Part shown: one piece after another, positions 7,084 through 16,488 of the stretch | Position numbering within the stretch: the first letter of the stretch is position 1 | How the letters are laid out: every line of letters starts with the position of its first letter | Origin: Paraburkholderia rhizosphaerae | GTDB lineage: Bacteria > Pseudomonadota > Gammaproteobacteria > Burkholderiales > Burkholderiaceae | DNA: 64,000 bases | NCBI RefSeq assembly: GCF_004366595.1 | Contig: NZ_SORE01000015.1 | Location: forward strand, 109,250-173,249 | Reading direction: 5' to 3' | Made by a program: the position numbers and the translations under genes | Notes under the pieces: generated by a model | Database searches by the model: none | What the model was told of the DNA's origin: nothing | Seen by the model: the letters and a program-made list of their open reading frames with translations, nothing else

Positions 7084-9783
7084 TTAGACGGTCATCGGGT
7101 TGGGTTTGGACGGGTCGAGGTTGTACTTCTTCAGCGCGTCGGCCACGACCTTGCGCTCAATCGTACCCTCATCGGCCAGCGCATTCAGCGCAGCCACGGT
7201 GACCCAGTAGCGGTCGACTTCGAAGAAGTGACGCAGCTGTTCGCGCGTATCCGAACGGCCGAAGCCGTCGGTGCCCAGCACGACGAAGCGCTGCGGCACG
7301 AATGCGCGGATCTGCTCGGTCAGCGCGCGCACGTAGTCGGTCGACGCGATCACCGGACCCTTTGCATCCTTCAGCAGCTTCTCGACGTGCGAGACCTTCT
7401 TCTCTTCGGTCGGATGCAGCAGGTTCCAGCGCTGCACTTCGTGACCTTCGCGCGCGAGTTCGGTGAAGCTCGGCACGCTCCAGAGATCGGCGGCGACGCC
7501 CCAGTCGTTCTTCAGCAGGTCCGCCGCGGCAATCACTTCGTTGAAGATCGTGCCCGCGCCCATCAGCTGCACGCGCGGCGCCTTGGCATCAGCCTCGGCC
7601 TTACGGAACGAGTACATGCCCTTGATGATGTCCTTCGCTACGTGTTCGCCCTGCGGAATCGCCGGGTGTTCGTAGTTTTCGTTCATCACCGTCAGGTAAT
7701 AGAACACGTCCTCCTGCTCCTGCACCATGCGGCGCAGGCCGTCCTGGATGATCACCGCGAGTTCGTAGCCGAACGTCGGGTCGTAGTTGATGCAGTTCGG
7801 AATGGACGATGCCCACAGCAGCGAGTGGCCGTCTTCGTGCTGCAGGCCCTCGCCGTTCAGCGTCGTGCGGCCCGCGGTGCCGCCGAGCAGGAAGCCGCGC
7901 GAGCGCATGTCGCCCGCTGCCCATGCGAGGTCGCCGACACGCTGGAACCCGAACATCGAATAGTAGATGTAGAACGGGATCATGATCTCGTTGTGCGTCG
8001 AGTACGACGTCGCCGCAGCGATCCAGTCCGACATGCCGCCGGCCTCGTTGATGCCTTCCTGCAGGATCTGGCCGGTTTCCGATTCCTTGTAGAACATCAG
8101 CTGGTCGGAGTCTTCCGGCACGTACTTCTGGCCGTCCTGATTCCAGATACCGATCTGGCGGAACAGGCCTTCCATGCCGAACGTGCGCGACTCGTCCGGC
8201 ACGATCGGCACCACCCGTTTGCCGAGCGCCTTGTCCTTCAGCAGGATGTTCAGAATGCGCACGAACGCCATCGTCGTCGAAATCTCGCGGCCTTCGCCGG
8301 TGCCCTTCAGCAGCGGCTCGAACGCAGCGAGTTCCGGCACCGGCAGCGATTGCGCCTTCTGCCGGCGCGCCGGCAGATAGCCGCCCAGCTCCTGACGGCG
8401 GGCACGCATGTATTCGAGTTCCTTCGAGCCTTCTTCGAACTTCAGATACGGCACGTGCACGATGTCGTCGTCGGAGATCGGCAGACGGAACTGGTCGCGG
8501 AACTTCTTCAGCGCCTCGACCTGCATCTTCTTCTGCTGGTGCGTGATGTTCATCGCCTGACCGGCTTCGCCCATCCCGTAGCCCTTGATCGTCTTCGCGA
8601 GGATCACGGTCGGCTGGCCCTTCGTTTCGGTCGCCGCCTTGTAGGCCGCGAAGATCTTGTGCGGATCGTGGCCGCCGCGGTTCAGGTTCCACACTTCGTC
8701 ATCGGACCAGTCGGCGACCAGCGCCTTCAGTTCCGGCGTATTGAAGAAGTGCTCGCGCACAAACGCGCCCGACTCCGACTTGTACGTCTGATATTCGCCG
8801 TCGACGACTTCCATCATCCGGCGCATCAGCGCGCCCGACTTGTCGCGCGCGAACAGCGCGTCCCAGCGGCTACCCCAGATCACCTTGATGACGTTCCAGC
8901 CGGCGCCGCGGAATTCGCTTTCGAGTTCCTGGATGATCTTGCCGTTGCCGCGCACCGGGCCGTCCAGACGCTGCAGGTTGCAGTTGATCACGAACACGAG
9001 GTTGTCGAGGCGCTCGCGGCCGGCCATGCCGATCGCGCCGAGCGATTCCGGTTCATCGGTTTCGCCGTCGCCGAGGAACGCCCACACCTTGCGGCCCTCG
9101 GTCTTCGCGATGCCGCGCGCCTGCAGATACTTCATAAAGCGCGCCTGATAGATCGCCATGATCGGGCCAAGACCCATCGACACCGTCGGGAACTGCCAGA
9201 AGTCCGGCATCAGCCACGGGTGCGGATACGACGAGATACCCTGGCCGCCCACTTCCTGGCGGAAGTTGTCGACCTGCTGGTCCGACAACCGGCCTAGCAG
9301 GAACGCGCGCGAGTAGACGCCCGGCGACGAGTGGCCTTGCACGAACACAAGGTCGCCGCCATGGTCGGCGGAGGGCGCATGCCAGAAATGGTTGAAGCCG
9401 ACGTCATACAGCGTCGCCGCCGAAGCGAACGAAGCAATATGGCCGCCGACATTGGTGTCCTTGCCCGCGCGCAGCACCATCGCCATCGCGTTCCAGCGGG
9501 TGTACGAGCGGATACGGTGTTCGATGTCCTGGTCGCCGGGAATCTTCGCCTGATTCGCGACCGGGATCGTGTTGATGTACGGGGTGTTCGCGGAAAACGG
9601 CAGATGTTCGCCGTGCACACGGGCGAACTCGATCTGCTTTTCGATCAGATAGTGAGCACGGTTCGGGCCCACAGCAGAAATCACGCCATCCAGCGCTTCG
9701 AGCCATTCAGCCGTTTCTTGCGGATCGCTATCGTCTTGCGACGCAGCGACGTACTTCAGGACTTCGTCAGGTACAGCGGACAT
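7084..9783 (-). CDS. aceE: Pyruvate dehydrogenase E1 component (homodimeric type)
   Basis: This enzyme decarboxylates pyruvate with thiamine diphosphate and acetylates the E2 lipoyl arms. It is 899 residues, the normal size for the single-chain AceE family. The thiamine diphosphate motif is seen as AFLGDGETDEPESLGAIGMA followed by NLVFVINCNLQRLDG, and the N-terminus shows the family pattern (ETAEWLEALDGVISAVGPNRA). It is the first gene of the aceE-pdhB-lpdA cluster. Its upstream region faces a divergent sensor kinase gene, which could couple pyruvate metabolism to that system. Confidence 0.96.
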   Translation of the reverse strand: MSAVPDEVLKYVAASQDDSDPQETAEWLEALDGVISAVGPNRAHYLIEKQIEFARVHGEHLPFSANTPYINTIPVANQAKIPGDQDIEHRIRSYTRWNAMAMVLRAGKDTNVGGHIASFASAATLYDVGFNHFWHAPSADHGGDLVFVQGHSSPGVYSRAFLLGRLSDQQVDNFRQEVGGQGISSYPHPWLMPDFWQFPTVSMGLGPIMAIYQARFMKYLQARGIAKTEGRKVWAFLGDGETDEPESLGAIGMAGRERLDNLVFVINCNLQRLDGPVRGNGKIIQELESEFRGAGWNVIKVIWGSRWDALFARDKSGALMRRMMEVVDGEYQTYKSESGAFVREHFFNTPELKALVADWSDDEVWNLNRGGHDPHKIFAAYKAATETKGQPTVILAKTIKGYGMGEAGQAMNITHQQKKMQVEALKKFRDQFRLPISDDDIVHVPYLKFEEGSKELEYMRARRQELGGYLPARRQKAQSLPVPELAAFEPLLKGTGEGREISTTMAFVRILNILLKDKALGKRVVPIVPDESRTFGMEGLFRQIGIWNQDGQKYVPEDSDQLMFYKESETGQILQEGINEAGGMSDWIAAATSYSTHNEIMIPFYIYYSMFGFQRVGDLAWAAGDMRSRGFLLGGTAGRTTLNGEGLQHEDGHSLLWASSIPNCINYDPTFGYELAVIIQDGLRRMVQEQEDVFYYLTVMNENYEHPAIPQGEHVAKDIIKGMYSFRKAEADAKAPRVQLMGAGTIFNEVIAAADLLKNDWGVAADLWSVPSFTELAREGHEVQRWNLLHPTEEKKVSHVEKLLKDAKGPVIASTDYVRALTEQIRAFVPQRFVVLGTDGFGRSDTREQLRHFFEVDRYWVTVAALNALADEGTIERKVVADALKKYNLDPSKPNPMTV

Positions 9784-10057
9784 GCTCGTCTCCTGGATAT
9801 AGAGGAACGCTCGTGAACGGACGACGCGGACGAAGCACGACCGCGGCAGTTTCGGCCGATTTTAATGATGCCCCCGACGTCCGCGCAACAAAATTTTCGA
9901 ATTGCGAGATGCTTTCTCACAATGCGAAAAATTGTTGCGGCGCACCCTGGTTTGACTGCCTATCTGCTGATACGCCGAGTAGTTTGCTCCTGTTAATGTG
10001 AGTTTCGCCGCTTTTCTGCGCGATTTCGTGCGGACCTGCTGCGCTACAATGCGACCC
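9784..10057. promoter_or_regulatory. Divergent aceE / sensor-kinase promoter region with a PhaR-like site
   Basis: This AT-richer spacer should hold the aceE promoter (candidate TTGCGC with TAAAAT on the minus strand near 9860-9890). At 9932-9946 the sequence TTGTTGCGGCGCACC closely matches the downstream phaP operator TTGTTGCGACGCACAA, differing at one internal base and at the end. A functional PhaR link is only an inference from sequence similarity. Confidence 0.4.
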
Positions 10058-12574
10058 ATGTTGACCGATCGGCTTTTCGCACGCTCGGCGCGACCGTCCG
10101 GTTCGCCGGCGGATACGTCGCCGTCCCGCTGGCACCATGGACCATGGTGGTCGAATTCCTATTTGCTGACACCGCTGCTGTCCATTCTGGTGTTCCTTGT
10201 CGTGATGAGCCTCATTTTGTGGAGTCTCAACCGGCGCGAGCAGCAGCAGCAGGAAGACACGCTGTACCGCAACGTCGCGTGGGCGCAGCAGCAGATCCGC
10301 TTGTCCATGACAGGCGCGCAGGAGCAGATCCAGGCGCTCGCCCGCGATCTGGTCACGGGCCGCGCGGACCCGAAATCCTTCCAGGTTTCGACCACCGACA
10401 TCATGCAGGGGCATCCCGAGATCCTCTACATGAACTGGTACACGTCCGAGCTACAGCCGCGCTGGCCGAATACGCCGCTGCCGGTGCTCGGCCAGCGCCT
10501 CGCAAAACCCAATGACCAGCAGATGGACGAGGCGCTGAAGGCCGCGTTCGCCGAAGCCCGCACCACCCGCCGGCAAGTGTATTCGCCGGTCCTCTACGAC
10601 GATCTCGGCAACGGCTTTATCACGCTGCAAACGCCGGTCTATCGCGATCGCGAGTTCCTCGGCAACATCGCCGCGGTGTTCTCGATCGAAGGGATGCTCA
10701 AGCGCGACATCCCGCCGGAGCTTTCCGCGAAGTACAAGATCTCGATCGTCGATATCAACAACCGCGAACTCGCGACCACGTCGACGCGTCCGCGCCTGCC
10801 GCGCGACGCGTTCTACGATCTGCCGCTCGATCCGCCTGGCCAGGGCATCTCGGTGCGCGTCTATGCGTATCCGCAGATGACCAACTTCACGAACAACACG
10901 CTCGTGTGGCTGGTCGCGGGCCTGTCGTGCTTCGTGCTGTGGAGTCTGTGGAGCTTGTGGAAGCACACGCGGCAGCGCTTCGAGGCGCAGCAGGCGCTGT
11001 ATGCGGAAGCGTTCTTCCGGCGCGCGATGGAAAACTCGGTGCTGATCGGCATGCGCGTGCTCGATATGCACGGCCGCATTACGCACGTGAACCCGGCGTT
11101 CTGCCGGATGACCGGCTGGGACGAAATCGACCTGGTCGGCAAGACCGCGCCGTTCCCGTACTGGCCGCGCGACTCGTATCCGGAAATGCAGCGTCAGCTC
11201 GATATGACGCTGCGCGGCAAGGCCCCGTCGTCCGGTTTCGAGCTGCGCGTGCGGCGCAAGGACGGTTCGCTGTTTCATGCACGGCTGTATGTATCGCCGC
11301 TGATCGACAGCTCGGGGCGTCAGACCGGCTGGATGTCGTCGATGACCGACATCACCGAACCGAAGCGCGCGCGCGAAGAGCTTGCCGCCGCGCACGAACG
11401 CTTCACCACGGTGCTCGAAAGTCTCGATGCGGCCGTGTCGGTGCTCGCGGCCGACGAAGCCGAACTGCTGTTCGCGAACCGCTACTACCGGCACCTGTTC
11501 GGCATCCGGCCGGACGGCCACCTCGAACTGGCGGGCAGCGGCGGCTTCGACAGTTCGCAGGCGTCATCCGATTCGATCGACATGGTCGACACCTACGCCG
11601 GTCTGCCCGCCGCCGCGCTGACCGAAAGCACGGCGGACGCGCAGGAAGTGTATGTGCAAAGCATACAAAAATGGTTCGAAGTGCGGCGCCAGTATATCCA
11701 GTGGGTCGACGGCCACCTTGCGCAGATGCAGATCGCAACCGACATCACGACCCGCAAGCAGGCGCAGGAGCTCGCGCGCCAGCAAGACGAGAAATTGCAG
11801 TTCACGAGCCGCCTGATGACGATGGGCGAAATGGCGTCGTCGCTCGCTCACGAACTGAACCAGCCGCTCGCCGCGATCAATAACTATTGCTCTGGCGCGG
11901 TTGCGCTGGTTAAATCTGGGCGAACAACGCCCGACAACTTGCTGCCGGTACTCGAAAAGACCGCGCAACAGGCGGTGCGGGCCGGCATGATCATCAAGCG
12001 GATCCGTGAATTCGTGAAACGCAGCGAACCGAAACGCCAGGCGACCCGCGTCGCCGATATCGTCGCGGATGCGGTTGGGCTTGCGGAAATCGAAGCCCGC
12101 AAACGCCGCATTCGCATCGTTACCGATATCCGCTCGCGGTTGCCCGTCATTTATGTCGATCCGGTGCTGATCGAGCAGGTGCTCGTGAACCTGCTGAAAA
12201 ACGCGGCCGAGGCGATGCACGACGCACGGCCCGATGCGGTCGACCCGGTGATTCGCGTCGTCGCGCGGCTCGAGGCGGGTAATGTGCGCATCAGCGTGGT
12301 CGACCAGGGCCCGGGCGTCGACGAAGCGACCGCCGAGCATCTGTTCGAACCGTTTTACAGCACCAAGTCGGACGGCATGGGCATGGGCCTCAATATTTGC
12401 CGGTCGATTATCGAATCTCACCGCGGCCGCCTGTGGGTGCTGAATAACGTCGAAGCGGACGGCCACATTACCGGTGCCACTTTTCACTGCAGTCTGCCCA
12501 TCGGCGAACCCGACGGCCCGAGCAACGGCGGGCACGAGGCGCCGACACCACAAACCGTTACGGGAGAGCTATGA
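10058..12574 (+). CDS. Membrane-bound PAS sensor histidine kinase
   Basis: An inner-membrane kinase of about 838 residues. A first transmembrane helix (YLLTPLLSILVFLVVMSLIL) and a second (LVWLVAGLSCFVLWSLWSLW) bracket a periplasmic sensor region of about 230 residues. Then come two PAS domains (GRITHVNPAFCRMTGWDEID in the first) and a DctB/FixL-type kinase core: H-box SSLAHELNQPLAAINNY, N-box LVNLLKNAAEAM, and G-boxes DQGPGVDEAT and GMGMGLNICRSII. The frame is open from a GTG at 9998; ATGs at 10049 and 10058 are also possible and none has a convincing ribosome site. The stop overlaps the start of the response regulator gene, so the two are translationally coupled. The signal is unknown; divergence from aceE suggests carbon or energy status. 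Confidence 0.85.
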   Translation: MLTDRLFARSARPSGSPADTSPSRWHHGPWWSNSYLLTPLLSILVFLVVMSLILWSLNRREQQQQEDTLYRNVAWAQQQIRLSMTGAQEQIQALARDLVTGRADPKSFQVSTTDIMQGHPEILYMNWYTSELQPRWPNTPLPVLGQRLAKPNDQQMDEALKAAFAEARTTRRQVYSPVLYDDLGNGFITLQTPVYRDREFLGNIAAVFSIEGMLKRDIPPELSAKYKISIVDINNRELATTSTRPRLPRDAFYDLPLDPPGQGISVRVYAYPQMTNFTNNTLVWLVAGLSCFVLWSLWSLWKHTRQRFEAQQALYAEAFFRRAMENSVLIGMRVLDMHGRITHVNPAFCRMTGWDEIDLVGKTAPFPYWPRDSYPEMQRQLDMTLRGKAPSSGFELRVRRKDGSLFHARLYVSPLIDSSGRQTGWMSSMTDITEPKRAREELAAAHERFTTVLESLDAAVSVLAADEAELLFANRYYRHLFGIRPDGHLELAGSGGFDSSQASSDSIDMVDTYAGLPAAALTESTADAQEVYVQSIQKWFEVRRQYIQWVDGHLAQMQIATDITTRKQAQELARQQDEKLQFTSRLMTMGEMASSLAHELNQPLAAINNYCSGAVALVKSGRTTPDNLLPVLEKTAQQAVRAGMIIKRIREFVKRSEPKRQATRVADIVADAVGLAEIEARKRRIRIVTDIRSRLPVIYVDPVLIEQVLVNLLKNAAEAMHDARPDAVDPVIRVVARLEAGNVRISVVDQGPGVDEATAEHLFEPFYSTKSDGMGMGLNICRSIIESHRGRLWVLNNVEADGHITGATFHCSLPIGEPDGPSNGGHEAPTPQTVTGEL

Positions 12575-13215
12575 ACACCCCAGTCACCACACAGGAAACC
12601 GTGTTTGTCGTCGACGACGACGAGGCGGTGCGAGACTCGCTGCGCTGGCTGCTGGAAGCGAACGGTTATCGCGTGCAATGCTTCTCCAGCGCCGAGCAGT
12701 TTATCGAAGCGTGGCAGCCGCACCAGCACCCCGGGCAGATCGCGTGTCTGATTCTCGACGTGCGGATGTCCGGCATGAGCGGGCTCGAATTGCAGGAGCG
12801 GCTGATCGCTGACAACGCGTCGCTGCCGATCATCTTCGTCACCGGCCACGGCGACGTGCCGATGGCAGTCTCGACGATGAAAAAAGGCGCGATGGATTTC
12901 ATCGAGAAGCCGTTCGACGAAGCGGAATTGCGCAAGCTGGTCGAGCGGATGCTCGATAAGGCACGCAGCGAAAGCACCAGCGTGCAGCAACAGCGCGCGG
13001 CCGCCGAGCGTCTGGGCAAGCTCACCGCGCGCGAGCATCAGGTGCTCGAGCGGATCATCGCGGGTCGCCTGAACAAGCAGATCGCCGACGACCTCGGCAT
13101 CAGCATCAAGACAGTCGAAGCGCACCGCGCGAACATCATGGAAAAGCTCAATGTGAATACCGTCGCGGATCTGCTGCGACTGGCGCTGTCGAACAAGCCT
13201 CAGCAGGCGCAGTAA
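12571..13215 (+). CDS. FixJ/NarL-type response regulator
   Basis: A 214-residue two-domain regulator. The receiver has the acidic pair in VVDDDEAV, the phospho-acceptor Asp in LILDVRMSGMSG and the Lys in FIEKPFDE. The output is a LuxR-type helix-turn-helix (LTAREHQVLERIIAGRLNKQ, then DLGISIKTVEAHRANIM). The start overlaps the kinase stop by ATGA, marking a cognate pair. The combination of DctB/FixL-like kinase and FixJ-like regulator resembles Burkholderia pairs placed next to aceE. Targets are not evident; a strong terminator follows. Confidence 0.9.
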   Translation: MNTPVTTQETVFVVDDDEAVRDSLRWLLEANGYRVQCFSSAEQFIEAWQPHQHPGQIACLILDVRMSGMSGLELQERLIADNASLPIIFVTGHGDVPMAVSTMKKGAMDFIEKPFDEAELRKLVERMLDKARSESTSVQQQRAAAERLGKLTAREHQVLERIIAGRLNKQIADDLGISIKTVEAHRANIMEKLNVNTVADLLRLALSNKPQQAQ

Positions 13216-13252
13216 CGCGTCGGCTGCAGCGCTTCATCCTTTGCTTCATCGA

Positions 13253-13280
13253 AAGCGGGCCATGGCCCGCTTTTTTCTTT
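13253..13280 (+). terminator. Rho-independent terminator after the response regulator
   Basis: AAGCGGGCCATGGCCCGCTT forms a perfect stem and runs into TTTTTTC, about 40 bases after the response-regulator stop. Confidence 0.85.
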
Positions 13281-13694
13281 TTCACAGCGCGTTTTCAATT
13301 CATTAGCTATCCAAACATAGCGTGCACCCGATTCGTTTTTTAACGAATGCACGATGGATATCGTCGTTGCGATTTCAACACGGCCTTGAATAAAACGGCA
13401 GAAGCGTAAAACTTGGTGCCGTTGATTGACAGTCCTGCCTTTGCCCCCTAATTTGAAGTATTCCATTCGTGCTCAGGAATGCATCATGATTGACCGGCGC
13501 TACGCCGCAGTCCATTGCAGCTCGACAGAAACATCAACGACAACCGCGCTGACGCGTCGCCTGCCACTTTTTCGCGCCCTGCTTCATCCGCTTTCCGGAT
13601 TACTTCCTGGGCCGCTTTTTCTTCGTCATTTTTGTCCGGATTTTTGTCTGCTTTTTAGTCGTCTTTCTGATCCGCTAGCCGCTGATCACGCAGC
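13281..13694. other. Intergenic region upstream of the DUF3300 gene
   Basis: No supported gene in about 410 bases. The right half is strikingly pyrimidine-rich on the plus strand (many T- and C-runs between 13565 and 13680) and forms the leader of the DUF3300 gene. I see no clear promoter hexamers. Confidence 0.4.
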
Positions 13695-13709
13695 AAGGAG
13701 GACATGAAC

Positions 13710-15059
13710 ATGAAACGTCCCGGAACACGTCAGCGTGCGCTGCTGATCTGTGTGGCGCTCGCCGGCATGCCGATCGTGGCCGGCATTGCAACGCCCACAG
13801 TCGCACACGCGCAAACACCGGCGAAGGTGTCCAGCCAGCAACTCGACTCGCTGACCGCGCCGATCGCACTCTACCCCGACGCGTTGCTCGCGCAGGTACT
13901 GATGGCTGCGACCTTCCCGCAGCAGATTCCAGAAGCCGAGCAGTGGTCGAAAGCCAATTCGCAGTTGCATGGCGACGACGCCGTCAAGGCGGTCGCGTCG
14001 GAACCGTGGGACCCGAGCGTGCAGTCGCTGGTCGCGTTTCCGCAGGTGCTCGCGACCATGGCTTCGAAACCCGACTGGGTCACACAACTGGGCAACGCAT
14101 TTCTCGCGCAGCCCAACGATGTAATGGACTCGGTGCAACGCTTGCGCAAGCAGGCGCAACAAGCGGGCAATCTGAAGACGACCGAGCAGCAGAAGGTCAT
14201 CGTCGAGCAGAGCACGATCCAGATCGTGCCCGCCAATCCGCAGGTCGTTTATGTGCCGACGTATAACCCGACGGTCGTGTATGGCGCGTGGCCCTACCCT
14301 GCATATCCGCCGGTGTACGTTCCGCCGCCGCCCGGTTATGCGATCGCAACCGGCTTCGCAACCGGCCTCGCATTCGGCGCCGGCATCGCGGTCGCGAATT
14401 CGCTGTGGGGTGGTGTCAACTGGAATACGCATGATGTGAACGTCAATGTCAATCGCTACAACAACATCAACGTCAACAACCGGATCAACTCGAGTACGAA
14501 CACGGCGAACTGGAATCGCAACGAAAGCATCAATCGGACGAACGCGAATCTGAACCGCAACACCGCGAACCTGAACAATGCGAATCTGGCCGCGCAGCGC
14601 GATGCGTATCGCGGCCGGGATGCGTCGCGTGCGCAGGCGGAACAGGCGTTGCAGCAGCGCACCGGACAAAACCTGACCGGCTCGGGCAGCCAGCGGCTGC
14701 AAGACATCCGCAGCGGCGGCACGAGCCCAGGTGAAATTCGCAACAGCGCGCAGAACCTGAACCGCGACAACGCGCTGCGCGGCGCCGGCGATCCCGGCAC
14801 CGCGCGCGCGGACATGCAACGCGGCCAGGCGAGCCGCGAATCGTTTGCGAATAATGGTGGCGGACGCTACGGCGCTGGCCAGCAGGCCAACGCCGGCCGG
14901 GCAGGCGGATACGGCGGCGGCGAACGCGGCGGGTTCGAGGGCGGCGGTCAACGTGGCGGATTCGAAGGCGGCGGGTTTGAAGGTGGCGGGTTTCGCGGCG
15001 GTGAAAGGTCCGGTGGTTTCGGTGGTGGCGGCGGACGCCATTTTGGCCGCGGCCGCTGA
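13710..15059 (+). CDS. DUF3300 domain-containing exported protein
   Basis: Function is unknown. After a signal peptide ending at AHA, the DUF3300 core is clear (LDSLTAPIALYPDALLAQVL, FPQQIPEAEQW, QPNDVMDSVQRLRKQAQQAG, VVYVPTYNPTVVYGAW). The rest is low complexity: an Asn-rich segment (VNVNVNRYNNINVNNRINSS) and a Gly/Arg/Phe-rich C-terminal tail with repeated GGFEGGG units. The AAGGAGG ribosome site (13695-13701) is only 2 bases from an ATG at 13704 but 8 bases from the ATG at 13710, so the second is the better start. The DUF2950 gene follows after 21 bases, a pairing common in proteobacteria. An envelope location is inferred. Confidence 0.85.
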   Translation: MKRPGTRQRALLICVALAGMPIVAGIATPTVAHAQTPAKVSSQQLDSLTAPIALYPDALLAQVLMAATFPQQIPEAEQWSKANSQLHGDDAVKAVASEPWDPSVQSLVAFPQVLATMASKPDWVTQLGNAFLAQPNDVMDSVQRLRKQAQQAGNLKTTEQQKVIVEQSTIQIVPANPQVVYVPTYNPTVVYGAWPYPAYPPVYVPPPPGYAIATGFATGLAFGAGIAVANSLWGGVNWNTHDVNVNVNRYNNINVNNRINSSTNTANWNRNESINRTNANLNRNTANLNNANLAAQRDAYRGRDASRAQAEQALQQRTGQNLTGSGSQRLQDIRSGGTSPGEIRNSAQNLNRDNALRGAGDPGTARADMQRGQASRESFANNGGGRYGAGQQANAGRAGGYGGGERGGFEGGGQRGGFEGGGFEGGGFRGGERSGGFGGGGGRHFGRGR

Positions 15060-15080
15060 ACATTCGACAAGGAGCCCAAC

Positions 15081-16058
15081 ATGACCCGCTATCCCGTTTC
15101 GCACGCAGCGCGCCTGACCTGTCTCGCGCAGCGCGCGGCACACACCGCGGCTCACCGCGCAGCATCGTACATCGTGCGCGGCGCGGCCGGTACGCTCGTC
15201 GCGGCTGCCACCCTGCTGTGCGGCATACCAGGCGCGCATGCACAAGCCGTCTATCCAACTGCCGACGCGGCCGCCAACGCGTTCGTGAACGCACTCGCGA
15301 CGAACGATCACATGGCGATGAAGCGCGTGCTCGGCAGCCACTACCCGCGTTTCATACCAACCACCGAGATCGGCCAGGACGATATCTACGCGTTTCTCGG
15401 CCAATGGGCGAAAGGCCATGCAATCGTCGAAGATGCGACGCCGCGCAACGGCCGCCCGAGCGCGCATCTTGAAGTCGGCGATGACGGCTGGACGCTGCCT
15501 ATCCCGATCGAGAAGGTCGCCGGCGGTTGGCGCTTCAACACACCGGCCGCGACCGACGAAATGCTCACGCGCCGCATCGGCCGCAACGAGCGCGCGGCGA
15601 TTCTGACGTCACTGGCGTATGTCGATGCGCAGAATGACTACCGGAACCTGACACAGCACTACGCGCAGAAGTTCATCAGCACGCCCAAGCAGCACGATGG
15701 GCTGTACTGGGACACGGCGCCGGGCGAACCGCAAAGCCCGCTCGGCCCGCTGGCCGCAACGATGCAGCGACGTATCGCGCCGGGCGAGGCGTATCACGGG
15801 TACCACTTCCGCATTCTGACCGCACAAGGCTCGCATGCGAACGGCGGCCCGCAAAGCTATATGCAGGACGGCGTGCTGAAAAAAGGCTTCGCGCTCGTCG
15901 CATGGCCCGCCGAATACGGCAAGACCGGTGTGATGAGCTTTATCGTCAATCAGGACGGTCAGGTGTATCAGAAGGATCTGGGGCCGCGCACGGCGAGCGC
16001 AGTCGACGCGATTCGTTCGTTCGATCCGGATTCATCGTGGCAACCGGCACACCCTTAA
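15081..16058 (+). CDS. DUF2950 domain-containing exported protein
   Basis: A 325-residue protein of unknown function. It has an N-terminal signal or anchor segment (GTLVAAATLLCGIPGAHA) followed by the DUF2950 domain: YPTADAAANAFVNALATND near the start, RRIGRNERAAILTSLAYVDA in the middle, and the conserved AWPAEYGKTGVMSFIVNQDG and YQKDLGPRTA near the end. An AAGGAG ribosome site precedes the ATG. It is the second gene of the DUF3300-DUF2950 pair and presumably acts in the periplasm or envelope with it. Confidence 0.85.
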   Translation: MTRYPVSHAARLTCLAQRAAHTAAHRAASYIVRGAAGTLVAAATLLCGIPGAHAQAVYPTADAAANAFVNALATNDHMAMKRVLGSHYPRFIPTTEIGQDDIYAFLGQWAKGHAIVEDATPRNGRPSAHLEVGDDGWTLPIPIEKVAGGWRFNTPAATDEMLTRRIGRNERAAILTSLAYVDAQNDYRNLTQHYAQKFISTPKQHDGLYWDTAPGEPQSPLGPLAATMQRRIAPGEAYHGYHFRILTAQGSHANGGPQSYMQDGVLKKGFALVAWPAEYGKTGVMSFIVNQDGQVYQKDLGPRTASAVDAIRSFDPDSSWQPAHP

Positions 16059-16158
16059 ACGCGATGCGTTGATGCACGGCGCTATCGCGCAGCTTCGGCG
16101 CCCAGCGCCCGGCGCCGCTCACAGCGCCGCACGAACACGGCGAGCACGGCAGCGACGG

Positions 16159-16210
16159 TATAATGATGCGTTGAAATAGCGGCGCAGTTTCTGCGCCGCG
16201 TGCGTTTTTC
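16159..16210 (+). terminator. Stem-loop with T-run after DUF2950, next to a TATAAT box
   Basis: GCGGCGCAG (16179-16187) pairs perfectly with CTGCGCCGC (16191-16199) around TTT and is followed by GTGCGTTTTTC, a plausible terminator for the DUF3300-DUF2950 operon. A TATAAT hexamer lies just upstream at 16159-16164 but has no good -35, so it may or may not be a folD promoter. The remainder of this 430-base spacer holds only short direct repeats (GGACGTGACCCC twice, CCGCAGTGA twice near 16388-16428). Confidence 0.5.
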
Positions 16211-16488
16211 GTGCGGCCGCTCGAACCGCGCCGGCGCGTTGCCGAATCGGCATCATGATGTCGGCAATCGCGCACGATCGCGGTCATCATAGTCCCGGTC
16301 ACCATGGCGATCACCCACCGCGCAGCAGCCCGATGCGCATGCAATCGCGTTCACACGCCGGCTGCACGCTTCGCGGCGGTGAGTCCGGACGTGACCCCGG
16401 ACGTGACCCCGCAGTGAGACCGCAGTGATCGCGACCGTGCGCCCGGGGCGAACGCGTCGCGTCCCAGACTACCCATTTTCGACCAACC

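Noticed and set aside
6994..9297. 767-codon open frame on the plus strand opposite aceE
   Set aside because: Antisense shadow of aceE; Arg/His-rich composition and no family motif, while the minus strand encodes a textbook AceE.
13686..15467. 593-codon minus-strand frame
   Set aside because: Runs across both the DUF3300 and DUF2950 genes in antisense; composition is that of a shadow frame.
16159..16164. TATAAT as a firm folD promoter
   Set aside because: No acceptable -35 lies 16-18 bases upstream and a terminator-like hairpin follows within 15 bases.
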